NCBI GenBank assembly: GCA_033085395.1
Contig: JANQBS010000049.1
Location: 1-64,000, forward strand
DNA from: Xanthoparmelia taractica
Taxonomy: Eukaryota; Ascomycota; Lecanoromycetes; Lecanorales; Parmeliaceae
Length of the DNA: 64,000 nt
Reading direction: 5' to 3'
Shown here: in pieces, positions 1 to 11,700 of the stretch
Layout: every line of letters begins with the position of its first letter
Numbering within the stretch: position 1 is the stretch's first letter
Translations under genes and position numbers: made by a program
The notes under the pieces: generated by a model
Databases searched by the model: none
What the model saw: the letters and a program-made list of their open reading frames with translations, nothing else
Told to the model about the DNA's origin: nothing

Positions 1-3000
1 GAGTTTTCAGAGCATTCGTAGCATATTTGAACAATGGAAGCAGTCAATCCCACTACACGTCCATTCGTTCGTGACAGTCTAGTTCGCGTCTGTGTAATTA
101 ATAAGCGACTTTAGATCTCCTCTAAATATAAGCTATTAGTTCTTAATATCGTTAAGATATTGAAAGATTTATTTAATAGTCTTTTAATGAGATTTATTAG
201 AGTTTAAATTATATCGAGAGATTATTAAGACGACGTATATAATATCGAGTCGAGTGCTTAATATAGCGTATATAAGAGATTTAATAGCGAATTAGTAGAT
301 AAGCCGATTTTTTTCGATAGTTACGAAGTTATTATTAGCGATATAGAATTTATCGCTAATCATAGGCGTGAGGGCTAACGCTAAACTTGATATATTATGC
401 TTCTCCAGGAATTTCTCGATATAATTCTTCTATTCAAGGCGAAGAATACGATTAACGCGATCTCTAGTAACTAATATATCGAGATAATAGATACACGAAC
501 CTAAATTAGTTATCTTAAACTTCTTATTAAGCTTGTTCTTAATAATCTAAATATTCTTCTTGTTGAGACTAGCGAGGAGAATATCGTTGGTAAATATCGA
601 AAGATTAGCAGCGATGGGCTCGAAACTTAATTTCTTCAAGTAAGTAGCTAGAGTGTTATACTAAACTCTAGGCGACTACTTTAAATCATAGAGTGTCTTA
701 ATAAGCTTACACACCTTGTACTTATAATCTTTAGTTATAAATTCGATGGGCTGAGACACGTAGATAATCTCTTGAACTTTATCGTATAAGAATACGGTTT
801 TTACGTTTATTTGCTTGAGTTTTTAATTCAGGGCGATAATTAGTGCGAAGATAACTTTATAGCTTATAGGTTTAATCACTAAGATAAAGATTTCGTTGAA
901 GTTGATTTCTTCTCGTTATTCGAAATCTCAAATAACTTAACGCGCTTTATATCGAATAATCTCCTCGATAGATTCACGCTTAAATTTATATATTTAGCGA
1001 TCGCTTAAGGTATATACGTTAGCGGGGAGATTTATTAAGATTTAGATCTTATTAATCCGATAAGATTTAACTTCGTCGCCTATAATAAGCTCTTAGTTTA
1101 TCTTTATATACGAGTTCGCTATTGCTTCTTTATATATACGAGATTTATAAGATTTTAAGAGATTAACTTAAGTTAGTAGCGCGAGAGAATCTAGTAAAAT
1201 ATTCTTATTTGCCCTCTAAATATCGAACGATTTAATAATTATTATCGAATTTATTCTATTTATTAAGCGAGTTATTAATCGAGAGATTAATACTAGTTAC
1301 GTTGAAGATAGAGACGTAAAAGTTATAAAAGAAGTATTATCGCTGACTATCTCAGATAATTCTTTTGTTAGCTTTAAATCGATCGCTTATATAACGATCG
1401 ACGAGATTATCTTTATTAATTTAATCTTAATAGTGCTTAGAAAATTAAGAATTTCTTCTTTAGCGATAGTTATAGGCCTTTATTTTTAACGCTTCTTTTT
1501 TAAAACTACGATAAAGAACGAGAATTATTCTTAATTCTCTACTATTCTTCGCTTATAGCGATAATTAATAATCTTAACGTTAATAATAACGTCGTCGCTA
1601 AGTTAAAAGAAGATAAATTTAAGAGAGACGTTATCGATTTATTTGATATTTACGACGATCTTAACTTCGTCGTTAAGTATAAGTATATAATAGAATTTAT
1701 CTTTATAGTCTAGAAGTTAATCCTTAACGACGCGATTTTGATATTCCTTTTAGATATAACTTCGAAGCACGACTTAATAATATTTAGTTTGTTCGATAAT
1801 ACGAAGATGTGATATATCGAGTAGAGACTCGATGTATGTCTCGTAAGAGGTGACATCGCGCTCTATAATCGATTGAATGTTTCGTAGAATATTAATAATT
1901 CGAATAAATTCCAATCAATACTTTTGTGAAAAATCGCTTTCTTTAAGTATTGCGCTGGCCTTACGCTAAATAATAGCGCCGAGGCGCTTAGATTTATTAT
2001 TTATTTGAGAGTTACTGGGGATAGTTTTCTCTTAAGTAATGCCTTTGAATATTAGAGAGACTTTTATCTTATAGTTATCAAATTCTATCCCGCAATCGGA
2101 TCGCAAACGTATATATTAATAATTATCGTGTTTTATATTATTAAGAAATATCTTAAAGATTATAAGAATTATTTTATTAAATTTATCCGATAAGAGATAG
2201 ACGATAAAGCGTAAAGTTTTGTTACAAAGAAAGGTTACTATAAATCGATAATCGTTATATGAGGGCTCGAAGAGGCTCTAAAGATCACTATAAATTAAGT
2301 CGTTTTCGTGCTTGCCAGATTTAATATATCGTTTATGTGATATCTGTTTTATATTAACTATAGAGTATAACTCGTAGATATCGCTCGATAGCGAAATCGA
2401 GAGGTCTATTTCAACATATATCTTAGCGAGTTTCTTAAGGTTTTAAACACTTAAATAGTCGTAACGTAAGTGCTATATTTGCAACGCTTCGAGATTAATA
2501 TTCGCTTCGAAAAAAATTTCGAAAGACGTTAAGTTAGACTTAGTTAAGGACTTATTATAAATAGAAATATCTTCGTTAATAATCGCTAATATTAAAGGCG
2601 TTTTCTCTCAAATATTTAAGGTATAAAGATAAATTTTAATACGTCTAAAGAAGATTTACTCGCTATTAATAAAGAGATCGTTTAAAACGAAAGAGAGAGA
2701 GTAATCTTATTCTTTTAATTATTCCTTAAAGATAAAATTATAATTATCGCTCGATATCAATTATATATCTCGAAGAGTTTATATATATTTAACGCTATTG
2801 ACCTTACATTTTAGATTTATATTATCGAAGTTAATAATTATTAGACTATCGACGAGTTTATATATCGAGCGAGACGATTTAAAGAGCTCGAAAGTAATAA
2901 ATACCGAGAAATCATAAATTAGATATTAAGTATAGACGCAGTTACGAATTTAGAGTGAAGATATAATCGCTGCCGTGAAAAGAATAGTGACTTACGCTCT

Positions 3001-3146
3001 ATCGAAAGGCGTAGGCGTAAGCTTATAGCATCTATTAAGTAGGGCTTTAGAGCCGGCGATAAGATTATAACCGCTTAGAATATACGCGACGAAATAGCGA
3101 GCGATCTTTAGCTAAGTGATCGCTATAGTAACTCAGCGCTAGGGGT

Positions 3147-3910
3147 TTAATCCTTATTCTTATTCTTATTCTTATCTTTATCTTTATTCTCTTTAAGCTT
3201 ATTGTTATTATCTTCTCGATCGCCACGACTATCACGATCGTCGCGATTGTCGCGACTATTACGATTATCGCGATTATCTCTTCCGCTCTGATTATTATCT
3301 TCGTGTAAGCGCTTATAATTATGCTTAGCGTTGAAGTGAAAATCTCTCTTGCAGACAATACAATGCTTAACGATATGAGTAAACGTGCGGGAGTTGCTTG
3401 AGGTAGCATCGCTTTGGATTTTATGCTTTATAGTGCTAGCTCCGAGAGAGACGAGTGCGATAATGCTCTGATTTATATGATCGAGAGCGTCGGCGGCGAT
3501 GGCCGATAGCGCATATGCCTGTGGGTTGTCAAGGAACAATATTAATGTGGTCAATAATAAGTGTGGTGGATGAATTGTTAATCTGGCTTGGGTTGGTGTT
3601 AAATGGACTCGATGACTGCGAGTGTATGTGAGGTCCGGCTTGGGGAATCCGAGCTATTAGGTGTTGGCTCAGGCCTTGCGATAAACATCTGGATAGCAGA
3701 CGTGCGTCTGCTACGTCATAGGATCATCTGGAATGAGATCTTAAGGCGTTGCTACCATTTGTCAAGGAACAATATTGTTCCTTGACATGGGTCCAAGGTG
3801 AAATCCGTGAAATTAATTACTGTATTGAGGAAGCGAGTGATTGCGTAGTCCAGTGAGTACTTGGCCTCACTCTTTTTGTCATAGACGTTATAATTTTGAT
3901 TGTAATGCTC
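3147..3910 (-). pseudogene. retrotransposon gag remnant, split by an insertion
   Basis: The largest readable piece is 135 codons at 3554-3147. It has a zinc-knuckle-like stretch, CIVCKRDFHFNAKH, in which the usual final Cys is replaced, followed by a tail made of Arg/Asp/Asn and then Lys/Asp/Asn repeats. Upstream, at 3910-3793, another open stretch (YSLDYAITRFLNTV...) reads in a frame that continues exactly into the first piece once the 261-bp insert at 3527-3787 and one copy of its 5-bp duplication are ignored. The gag was therefore still an open frame here when the insert arrived, and this part is less AT-biased than the pol region. Not functional. Assignment to gag rests on the zinc knuckle and on its position upstream of integrase and reverse transcriptase. 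Confidence 0.65.
3527..3787. mobile_element. 261-bp solo LTR or MITE with 5-bp target duplication
   Basis: The element begins TGTCAAGGAACAATATT (3527-3543) and ends with the exact inverted copy AATATTGTTCCTTGACA (3771-3787), a 17-bp perfect terminal inverted repeat with TG...CA ends. It is flanked by a perfect 5-bp duplication TGGGT (3522-3526 and 3788-3792). TG...CA ends with a 5-bp duplication are typical of LTRs, so a solo LTR is the first choice, but inverted repeats this long also fit a MITE. The last 28 bp (3760-3787) form one perfect palindrome. GC content is near normal, unlike the RIP-degraded host element, so the insertion looks younger. No convincing coding sequence inside. Confidence 0.8.
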
Positions 3911-6795
3911 ACAGTATAAGTTATATTAGAGGTCTAGCCCTTTGTGAAAGTAATATATTTTTTAATTTTTATCGGCGATGAAGAGATTTTTGTCGAGTTG
4001 ATTCCTGAACTCTCGTAGAGTATTAATAAACTAATCAATATACGTCTGAGAGCTATTTTCGTAGACTAATAGAGTGAGGACTTTTAGCTTTCGAATTATA
4101 AAATTAAAAATATTAAAGTTACGAGATTTATATTCTTTTAGCTTCTTTTAGGCGAGAGTAGAGTTAAAAAAGCCCTCGATTTTATCACGAGAATTATCTT
4201 CACAGCGAGTTCTCAATATAATATAAATTTTTCGATACGCTCTATTTTAGATCGTAATAGACGCTTTATTAATAATAGTAATTAATCGATTAGATTTATC
4301 TTCGACGTAATGTTAAAGATCTAGCATTTTTAGAAAGTCTTATATTTATCGCTTTTATCTTTGATAATTAAAAGTGCCCTTAAATATCTTAATCTTATCG
4401 AATATATTTAGACTAGTTAAGAGTTTAATTTCTTTAATTATAATATTTAGGCTTCGGAGCTTAATAAAGAAGTAAATAAGATAGGAGACGCTAATAATAT
4501 AGAGCGTGCTAAGAAATCGAAAAGCTCTTCTCTCTTAAAAATAGACTTTAACGATAACTTAGAGATTAATTACTTAGAGATAAAAATTAAATCAGCGCGT
4601 GCGATCGAGAAATAGTTATCGTCGCTATCGAAGAGATTTAAAATAATTATAAAAGTCTATAGCGTATACGAGAAATCTCGCTAAGCTCTAAGATTAATTC
4701 GATATAATTTAAATCGTTATCGGCGAAGTTCTCTTACACGGCGATCTAAGAAATATATTTAAATAAAGTTTTTCTTCGAGAACTTAGGGAAAGAAGAAAG
4801 AAAGTTAATATATAAGCGATATTCTTATAAGAAAACGTCTACCTTTATAAATAAATGCGAGTTCAAATATACTTCGCTTTTCGAGTTATCTTTATAACTT
4901 ATTAACTCTTCTAATTAAAGATCTTATCTTATACGCTTATAAGTTCTAGCTATTACGCTAATCTCCTTATAAGGCCGCTTTCTTACAATCTATTCTCTTT
5001 TTATTATTATAAGAAACTTTCTTCTCTCGCGTATTAATATTTAAGATATACGAGATAGAGATTAATTTTCCTTTTAACTAATAATCAAATTTATCTTTAA
5101 CTTATTTTTAGCCCTTATTGCGAATATTTCGCACTTAAGATAGTAAAAATTAACTGCTTATTATTAAATTTTAGTGTTGCAAGACAAGCGACGATGATAT
5201 ATCGTCTCTCGCTTTTAGCGTGTTCTACGTAGAAAAACTAATAATATTTTAAGGGCCTTAGCGATCACGTGATAGCGAGCGTACGATAATTATAGTATTT
5301 TACGCTTGATAGCGGTTTATAACGATTCTCGGCGATACGCTTTATGTTATCTCGAATAAGAACGAATGCTATTGATGCTAATGCGAAGAATCGATAGTAT
5401 GAAACTAAATCGATAGCGTGGCATAGTATTCGATATTCGTATTGTTCTTGTGAATAAATCGCAGTTTTTTTGATTTAGAATAATTATTTTAGAGGTGGGA
5501 ATTGCCTATAGTAAGAAGATTAATGCGTAGAAGAATTCGAAGTGATGTGAGTAGCAGTGCTTTTGAGATGCATCGCGGTGTCTTTTATGATCTATATCTT
5601 CATTGCGATGAGATATTAATGCTTAATAAAGCTTCTAAAGATAGCTACGGCTATGATACGATAGAAGAAAGATTATATTGTACTATAATAGTCAGTCGGG
5701 CAGAGCTCGAACTTATAACCTATTAAAATATAAGGTAGAACACTTTTGTTATATTGTTCTAAGTGTGCTATAAAGGTAAGTGCGATCTATCTAAGTGAGG
5801 TCACGTGACTTGGCGTTTGCCAAGCCTTGGCACATCACGTAAGCACGCGACTCAACTTTTAATAGTTTTCAACTTTTTTTCAACTTTTTTTAAAAAATTA
5901 TATCTTTTTAATCTATTTATAGAATTTTATAATTACATAAGCGTTCGCTTAAGCTTTTTATGTATTTTTAGAATATAAAAAAATATTACGTAATATATTT
6001 ATTAAAAACCCAAAGGGAGTATGGGATATCCCATATCTTTCGATATGATATTCGAAAAACTGGTCCCATACCGTCAAATATACCACACCTTTCCGACCCG
6101 TACTCACGATATCGTATATCCACGCAGTTCTTATAATAGATCTTATTATTATATCGAGTCACCTAGATCTATCTTCGAGATTCGTCAACTCGTATTAAAG
6201 TCTTATTAATATATACAATTAAATATTCTTTCCCTTCAAGCTTCGATTCTTATTCTATTACGAATTCTAAACGCTCTTACTTTATTTTAGATAATAATAA
6301 AGACTTATAGCGAGAGAAATATCAATTATATTTAGCTCGAATAAACGTAGAGCTAATAACTATCTTAAAGATTATAATATTAATGTTAGGCCGAGCCGTA
6401 TGAGTGCTTGTGGGGTACGCCGTATGGGCTTTATATGGGTTCAAATAGGGCGTGCGACTTCTATGAAGCGCGGCACCCGAACCCATGAGTTATATTTTTG
6501 ACTTTATGGTACAATTGAAAAGCGCCCTCACAATTAAGTTCTTAAGCAATTCTAATTTAGAGTTTACGACATTAAAATTAATTCTTGATAATATATCTAA
6601 TTAGTTATTGTTATTATCTCTCGTTAATTATTAGAGATCTTTCTAATTAAAAATATCGTTAATAGATCTCTAAAGATAATAAATTAATATTCTTCTTTTC
6701 AGCCTCTTCAGCGCGTTTAAATATATTTATTATTAACTTCTTATATCTATACTTTCTAACAAGTTAACGATTAAATATATTCTTCTTCTTTTTAA
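3911..6795. other. AT-rich RIP-degraded tract without recognisable genes
   Basis: This tract continues the AT-rich character of the copia relic with stops in all frames. Short open frames at 5502-5726 and 6021-6209 show no recognisable motif, and the second starts inside a repeated GGGATATCCCATATC-like stretch. A few islands, for example around 6390-6500, have normal GC content. It is probably more transposon debris, including the 5' end of the copia element, but I could not name another element. Confidence 0.6.
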
Positions 6796-6886
6796 GCTCT
6801 ATTAGAGCTCCTCGTTTGACCTCTAAAAGATCTATTACGCCCTTGATACGAGGCACCTAGCCCCCATACCACTGCGCAACAGAGCC
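6796..6886 (-). other. possible tRNA-derived fragment (decayed tRNA or SINE head)
   Basis: On the minus strand the segment opens with GGCTCTG and then TTGCGCAGTGGTATGGG, which resembles a Pol III A box and tRNA D arm. About 60 nt later AGGTCAAACGAGG is a weak B-box-like stretch. The segment closes with TAGAGCT, which pairs along all seven positions with the opening GGCTCTG if two G-U pairs are allowed. C-to-T mutation of an original CAGAGCC would give this. I could not place a clean anticodon arm or T arm, so it is not called as a working tRNA. Confidence 0.22.
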
Positions 6887-6896
6887 AAAAAGCCAT

Positions 6897-8790
6897 CGGG
6901 GTGTTGCCGCTTATTGCGTAACCACCCCTATTTGGATAGATATGCTAAGGACCCTTTGGGCCTTACAAAGCGTTTAGAACGGTTTTTGGAGTGCGATAAG
7001 GGCTATGATATCGTATTGAACTTGAGACTGCAAAAGAGGGAAGCGAATCTATCTGTTATATTCTTTGCGTGGCTTAATCACAGACGTTCTCTAAAGAAGT
7101 TAGATACATATTCTATCTCTTATCAACGTCGAGCCATTAGAGACTCACATGTGATTTCAAGTGAATGCCCCTAGCCAGGTCAAGTTAGAGGACACTGCTC
7201 GAGATGAACGTATTCGCTGGAAGGTTGGCCAAGGCTCGTCGCATGATATGTATCTTTCGACGTCATACATTTTCGTTCAGGACCTCGATCTGAGTGCTGA
7301 TGCATGTTTTGTGGGCGATAGAGGGTCATTCACTTTCTATCTGCACTTTTCCCACGATTGATTCCGTGTCCTCGAAAAGGCTTCTTTCTCGACTGTGCTC
7401 GCCCTAGACATGTTTCATGAGTCGATTTTATCTTTTGAAATGGGAATGCTGACGTCGAAATCCTCGTTAGCGCAAAAATGGAAGACCAGAGCTGACGCTG
7501 CCCATGGAAGGGGAAAGGAGTGGAAAGGGAAGAGAGGCGAGGAGGGAGGGAAAAGGGAAGAATGGAAGGAGAGGGAGACAATGGCATGATCTAATCTGAA
7601 AGGATGGATCGACAGAGAAGGAGAGGGAGGAGAACAGAAAACACAAATATCGACTGGTGGTGATACTGTCTTTCTTCTTCCTTCCTAATCATTGTCCACA
7701 TCCGCAAATAGAGTAAAGATCAGGACAGGATAGGATAGAACAGACAAGAGGGGCGCGAGAGCAGGAGCGAACGTGGCGGCCGTGAGAAATATATTTGATT
7801 TGTTTTGATTTGTCATGACAATATTTACTTAGGACTGACCTGATCTGATAAGGTCTAGTCCGGCAACTTTGCTTTGATTCTGCCTCATCACGCTATAACG
7901 CTAGAATGATATCTCGATACAACAATAGAACGAAGATACCAACTCCTCACCATGCTAATACCCGCCCAAAAAAGAAAAGAAGAATATAGACTAGAGCAGA
8001 ATATAAAAGTGTAGGGTTTTGCATGGCGATTTGAATAGAATGGGAGCGAGCAAGGTATGTATATGTCTAGAAGGGCGAAAGGAAGCGAGAGAAAAAGCAA
8101 GTATGGAAAGAGGGAAGGATTTGTCTTGTAGATAGAGTAGAGTAGAGGTGGGAGAGGAGAGAAGAGTACAAGGCGAGGCGAGGTGGGGTTAAGGATGATG
8201 TTTGATGATGCTTAGTTTGATTTTGCTACTGTAACAGGATATGTCTTAACCGATTGCTAGCTTTTGCATATTTAGCGTTCATGATTCCTTAAGACAATAA
8301 TGCGCTGTGCTGCTTCTGATGACTCACGTAAAGCCGAAGCTTCGCCATGAGACAACGTGTGGCAAGTGTCATGCCTTAAGAGGGAGATGCCCCCGTGAAG
8401 ATCTAGAAATCACGTGGATATATGAACGTTCGATCCATCCCGGTCAACACCCACAAAGATATGCTAAAACGAAACATTTGAAGCCTCAGAACTGTCAGAA
8501 TGTTTAAGGATCTATCCACGCACACTTGGAATTCTGATTCTCTATGCATGACCTTGCCGCATTCCATTAATGCGAGATTTGTGATATGAGACGGCTTATT
8601 GACATTGTTAGAATTGCTGCAGCACGGTGTTGAGACCACTGTGTTAGGACTGCCCCGCAGGAGCGCCAAATAGGGGTATAAGTAGTCTTCTCACATCCAT
8701 AGAAACAATCAATCCTTCATCCTCCCATCAATATTTCCAACAGACATTCTACATCTGTTGGAGGCTCGTTGCATGGCGATATCGCAGATC
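6897..8790. other. intergenic region, no supported gene
   Basis: GC content rises to gene-like levels from about 6.9 kb, marking the edge of the RIP-degraded zone. Open frames at 6914-7174 and 7161-7361 overlap each other and have no recognisable motif. The stretch 7500-8180 is purine-rich on the plus strand (GGAGGGAAAAGGGAAG and similar). The 3' flank of the zinc-finger gene lies at the right end. I see no RNA gene or repeat. Confidence 0.5.
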
Positions 8791-11700
8791 TCATTGTTCT
8801 GCTGCATCTGCCGAAAGCGAGATACCAAGGTCTTCTGCTAGGTTGTGCTCCTGCATCTTCTGCTGGGTAACTTCCACGTCTGTCTGTTCCCCTTCTACCG
8901 CCTTTGAGTCCACCTCACCGACATCTGCGCGGTCATGAGCACCCTGCGATACATCTTTGCCAATCTGAGGGTCGGTCGCGGCCTTTTCTTCGGCTGCTTC
9001 TTGTCTCCTCATCTCTTCCTCCCAATCATCTACGACGACTTCGCTCCCCTTTGCTTTCTTCATCTCCTCTTTCTTTTTCTTTGCGTCTCGCAGCTTGCTT
9101 CCCAACACTGTATACACGCTCTTCTCCCCAACAGCCGTTTGTCTAAGCGCCGTCCTTGGGGCCGCGGCTTTGGCTGCCACCTGACTCCATCCTCCGTTGT
9201 TGGTAGGATCATCCATTTCCCGACGGTTGATGTTGAGCGAATTGTCTAGAGCGCAGAGCTGGGTCGAAGTTGCAAGGTGCTTGGAGGAGACAGTAGCCGA
9301 GAGAGGTGCTTTCAACGCTTTGATGGTGGCCTCGATGGCGGAGGGTGAAATGACAGTCGAAGACAAGGCTGGCCGAGCCTTTATTACAATTTCTTCGCTT
9401 GGTAGGAATGAGATGTCGTATGATAGGCCAGGCGTTGAGTCCAAACTTGATGCACACTCTGCGCGCAGTTCCTCTAGCGTAAGACCAAATCGCGGATTAC
9501 TTAGTAAGAACCCATTGTAAAGCTCGTTGTTAGTCTGCAGCTTTCTTTGAATCTCTGCTACGGGAGCGCTGGAAGCTTCAACTGAATTACGAATACGGAC
9601 GGACTCAGCCAGAGTCTTCATAGGTGCCATCACGAATCGAGGTGTCTTGAAAACGGCAACGTGGCGGTATGGTTCAGGATCCATGCTCTCGCTGTCAAAG
9701 CCAAAGTCCGCGGAAAGAGAATGTAGAAAGGATCGCTGGTGGGGTGACATTGGCTTGAAGCGTAGCCGTTTCTCCCTTTCATCTGCAGCAAATACCCTGA
9801 TCTCCCTCTCCTGCGTCTGGCCCCATTTGACATTCTCGCGGAACATCTTCAAAGTTTCATTGGAATATGGTATGTGGTCGTCCTTGTGGGCCTCGGGGTC
9901 GATGTTGAGCGCCAGGGCCAGCTTACGATTCCTGGCAAGCCTTGTGCACTCATCGTCACATTCTAGACTCTTCTTGGTGTTTCCTTCGCCACTTTTCGAA
10001 GCATTGCATTTGACTTCTTGCTTTAAATGTTGGCATTCGCAGGTAATGAACATCTTGTTCTGGCAAGGCTTGTCTTCACGGCAGGATGAAGGGGCATGAC
10101 ATTGCTCTTCACAAGGGTGGCCACATGCCTTCTTCGCTTTACCGCAAGCTTGCTGACACGATCTTCCGACATCCTCACACTCTCCAGGTCGATGGCACTG
10201 TTTCCGGCAAAAGTGGGAACCACATTTTAGCTTTTTCCCGCAAACCTCCCCGCAGCGGACTTCCGAAAGCCAGCAAGGCTGGTTTTTTAGCGTCTTCTTT
10301 CCACACAAGCAAGGTTTCTGTGCGAGAAAAGGACATTTGGGGCAGGTTTCGTCGTCGCCATGGCAGCTGTGTGGTACTCTTGGATGACCACAATCCCTCG
10401 GACGTTCACAGTCAAAGCGACATGGAGGTGGGGATGTTCCACAAGGCAGTGGAGGTTGAAGTACAGTCTTGCCACAGTGACAGCTTATTTCATCGAAGAT
10501 AGCTTCTCTACAACTCCCACATGGGCCCTTGTGACAAAGCTCTGGACAGGTGTGATTTCCACACTTCAGCATCCGCCCACATGAGCGAGTGCAGATATGC
10601 TCGGCTTCGAACCCTTCGTCCACAAGGCGCGAAGCCCCTAGAGGTCGAAGTTTTCGCTTCGTAGCTTGGCGTTCTGCTGCCTTCTTTTCGCCAGAACAGC
10701 ACCTCTCACCGCACTCATGACGACCACAATTCAAGGTAGCTCTGCAAGCTCTCATGCATTGCGGTCGTTCTTCGTTCCCTTGATGGCACACAGTGGAAGA
10801 ATGGGTACGCCCGCAGCGACACGAGATGCTCACTGTCATGAGACAGGGCATGCAGTCATCTGCATGGCAAGTCTGCAGACACGAGTGACCACAGGGAAGC
10901 TTTTTCAGACATTTCTTACCGCAATTCGGAATTGGATCCTCACATGTCTCCCTCAGGGCAGAGGACACGTCGTTGAGCAAGGTCTTTCCGCAAGGGCAAT
11001 AAGACACAACGTCTGGTGATCGAGGACAATGTGGCGTTGTGAGCTCCTGCGGATGGCACTTCTTCTCGCAGGTATGTTTGCCGCAATCATATCTTCTCTG
11101 ACACCCGTTACCACAGTCGAACGTCCCAGTCCATTCCTCAATGTTCGTAGAACCATCAATAGCCTCTAGTCCTCGCTTACTTGATCTTTCATCGCCACGC
11201 TCGCAACAGACGATCGTTCGCTTATCCTTGCCACAATAGCAGCGGCAGTCTATCGGGACCTCACAAGCGCCGCATAACCCCTCATGGCATGGTTTTTGGC
11301 AGGTATGCTCACCGCATGGTAAGAGATCCCCACATAACTCTCCACAACTCCAGCCTGTATCGTAGTTCGTGTCCACGCATCTCCTCGAGGTTGACGTCTT
11401 ACCGCAAAAGCAACTTTGACGGGGACCCATATGTGAACAAGGAGGACATGGGCCGGCATGGCATAGCAGCTCGCAGGGATGAGGGCATTTCTTGGGTAGG
11501 ATTCTGTCATTGCCACACGTTTGGCCACACGAGTGAGGTGGTAATCCAGGAATTGGTTGAGGGTCGACTTCCTTCATGCACCAACACGTGTAAGTAGAGG
11601 GCAGAACGTCCTTAGGCAAATTACACCCAGGACATCTCCATTGTCTTGGAGGAGGAAGATCTCCATTCTCGTTAGGCCGCTGAGCTTGGGTTGAGCCTTC

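Larger units (their letters stand above)
1..3910 (-). mobile_element. RIP-degraded Ty1/copia retrotransposon relic
   Basis: Reading the minus strand gives the copia order gag, integrase, reverse transcriptase, running off the left edge of the window. Gag is at about 3910-3147. An integrase zinc-binding remnant (HLRYDYL...NLKKLAKI) is near 2490-2420 and part of the integrase core lies near 2330-2170. Reverse transcriptase is at about 600-400, where FTNDILLASLNKKNI and then KLNKKFKITNLGSCIYYLDI can be read. The frame is broken by many stops. The catalytic YVDD box reads FTND and a TAG follows 14 codons after it, as expected from C-to-T/G-to-A mutation. The DNA is very AT- and TpA-rich compared with the genes from 8.8 kb on, which fits RIP. 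Element class is fairly certain; borders are not, and the LTRs are not identified. No product can be made. Confidence 0.8.

Noticed and set aside
5502..5726. 74-codon open frame on the plus strand
   Set aside because: It lies in an AT-rich degraded tract, has no recognisable motif, and has no start context or neighbour support.
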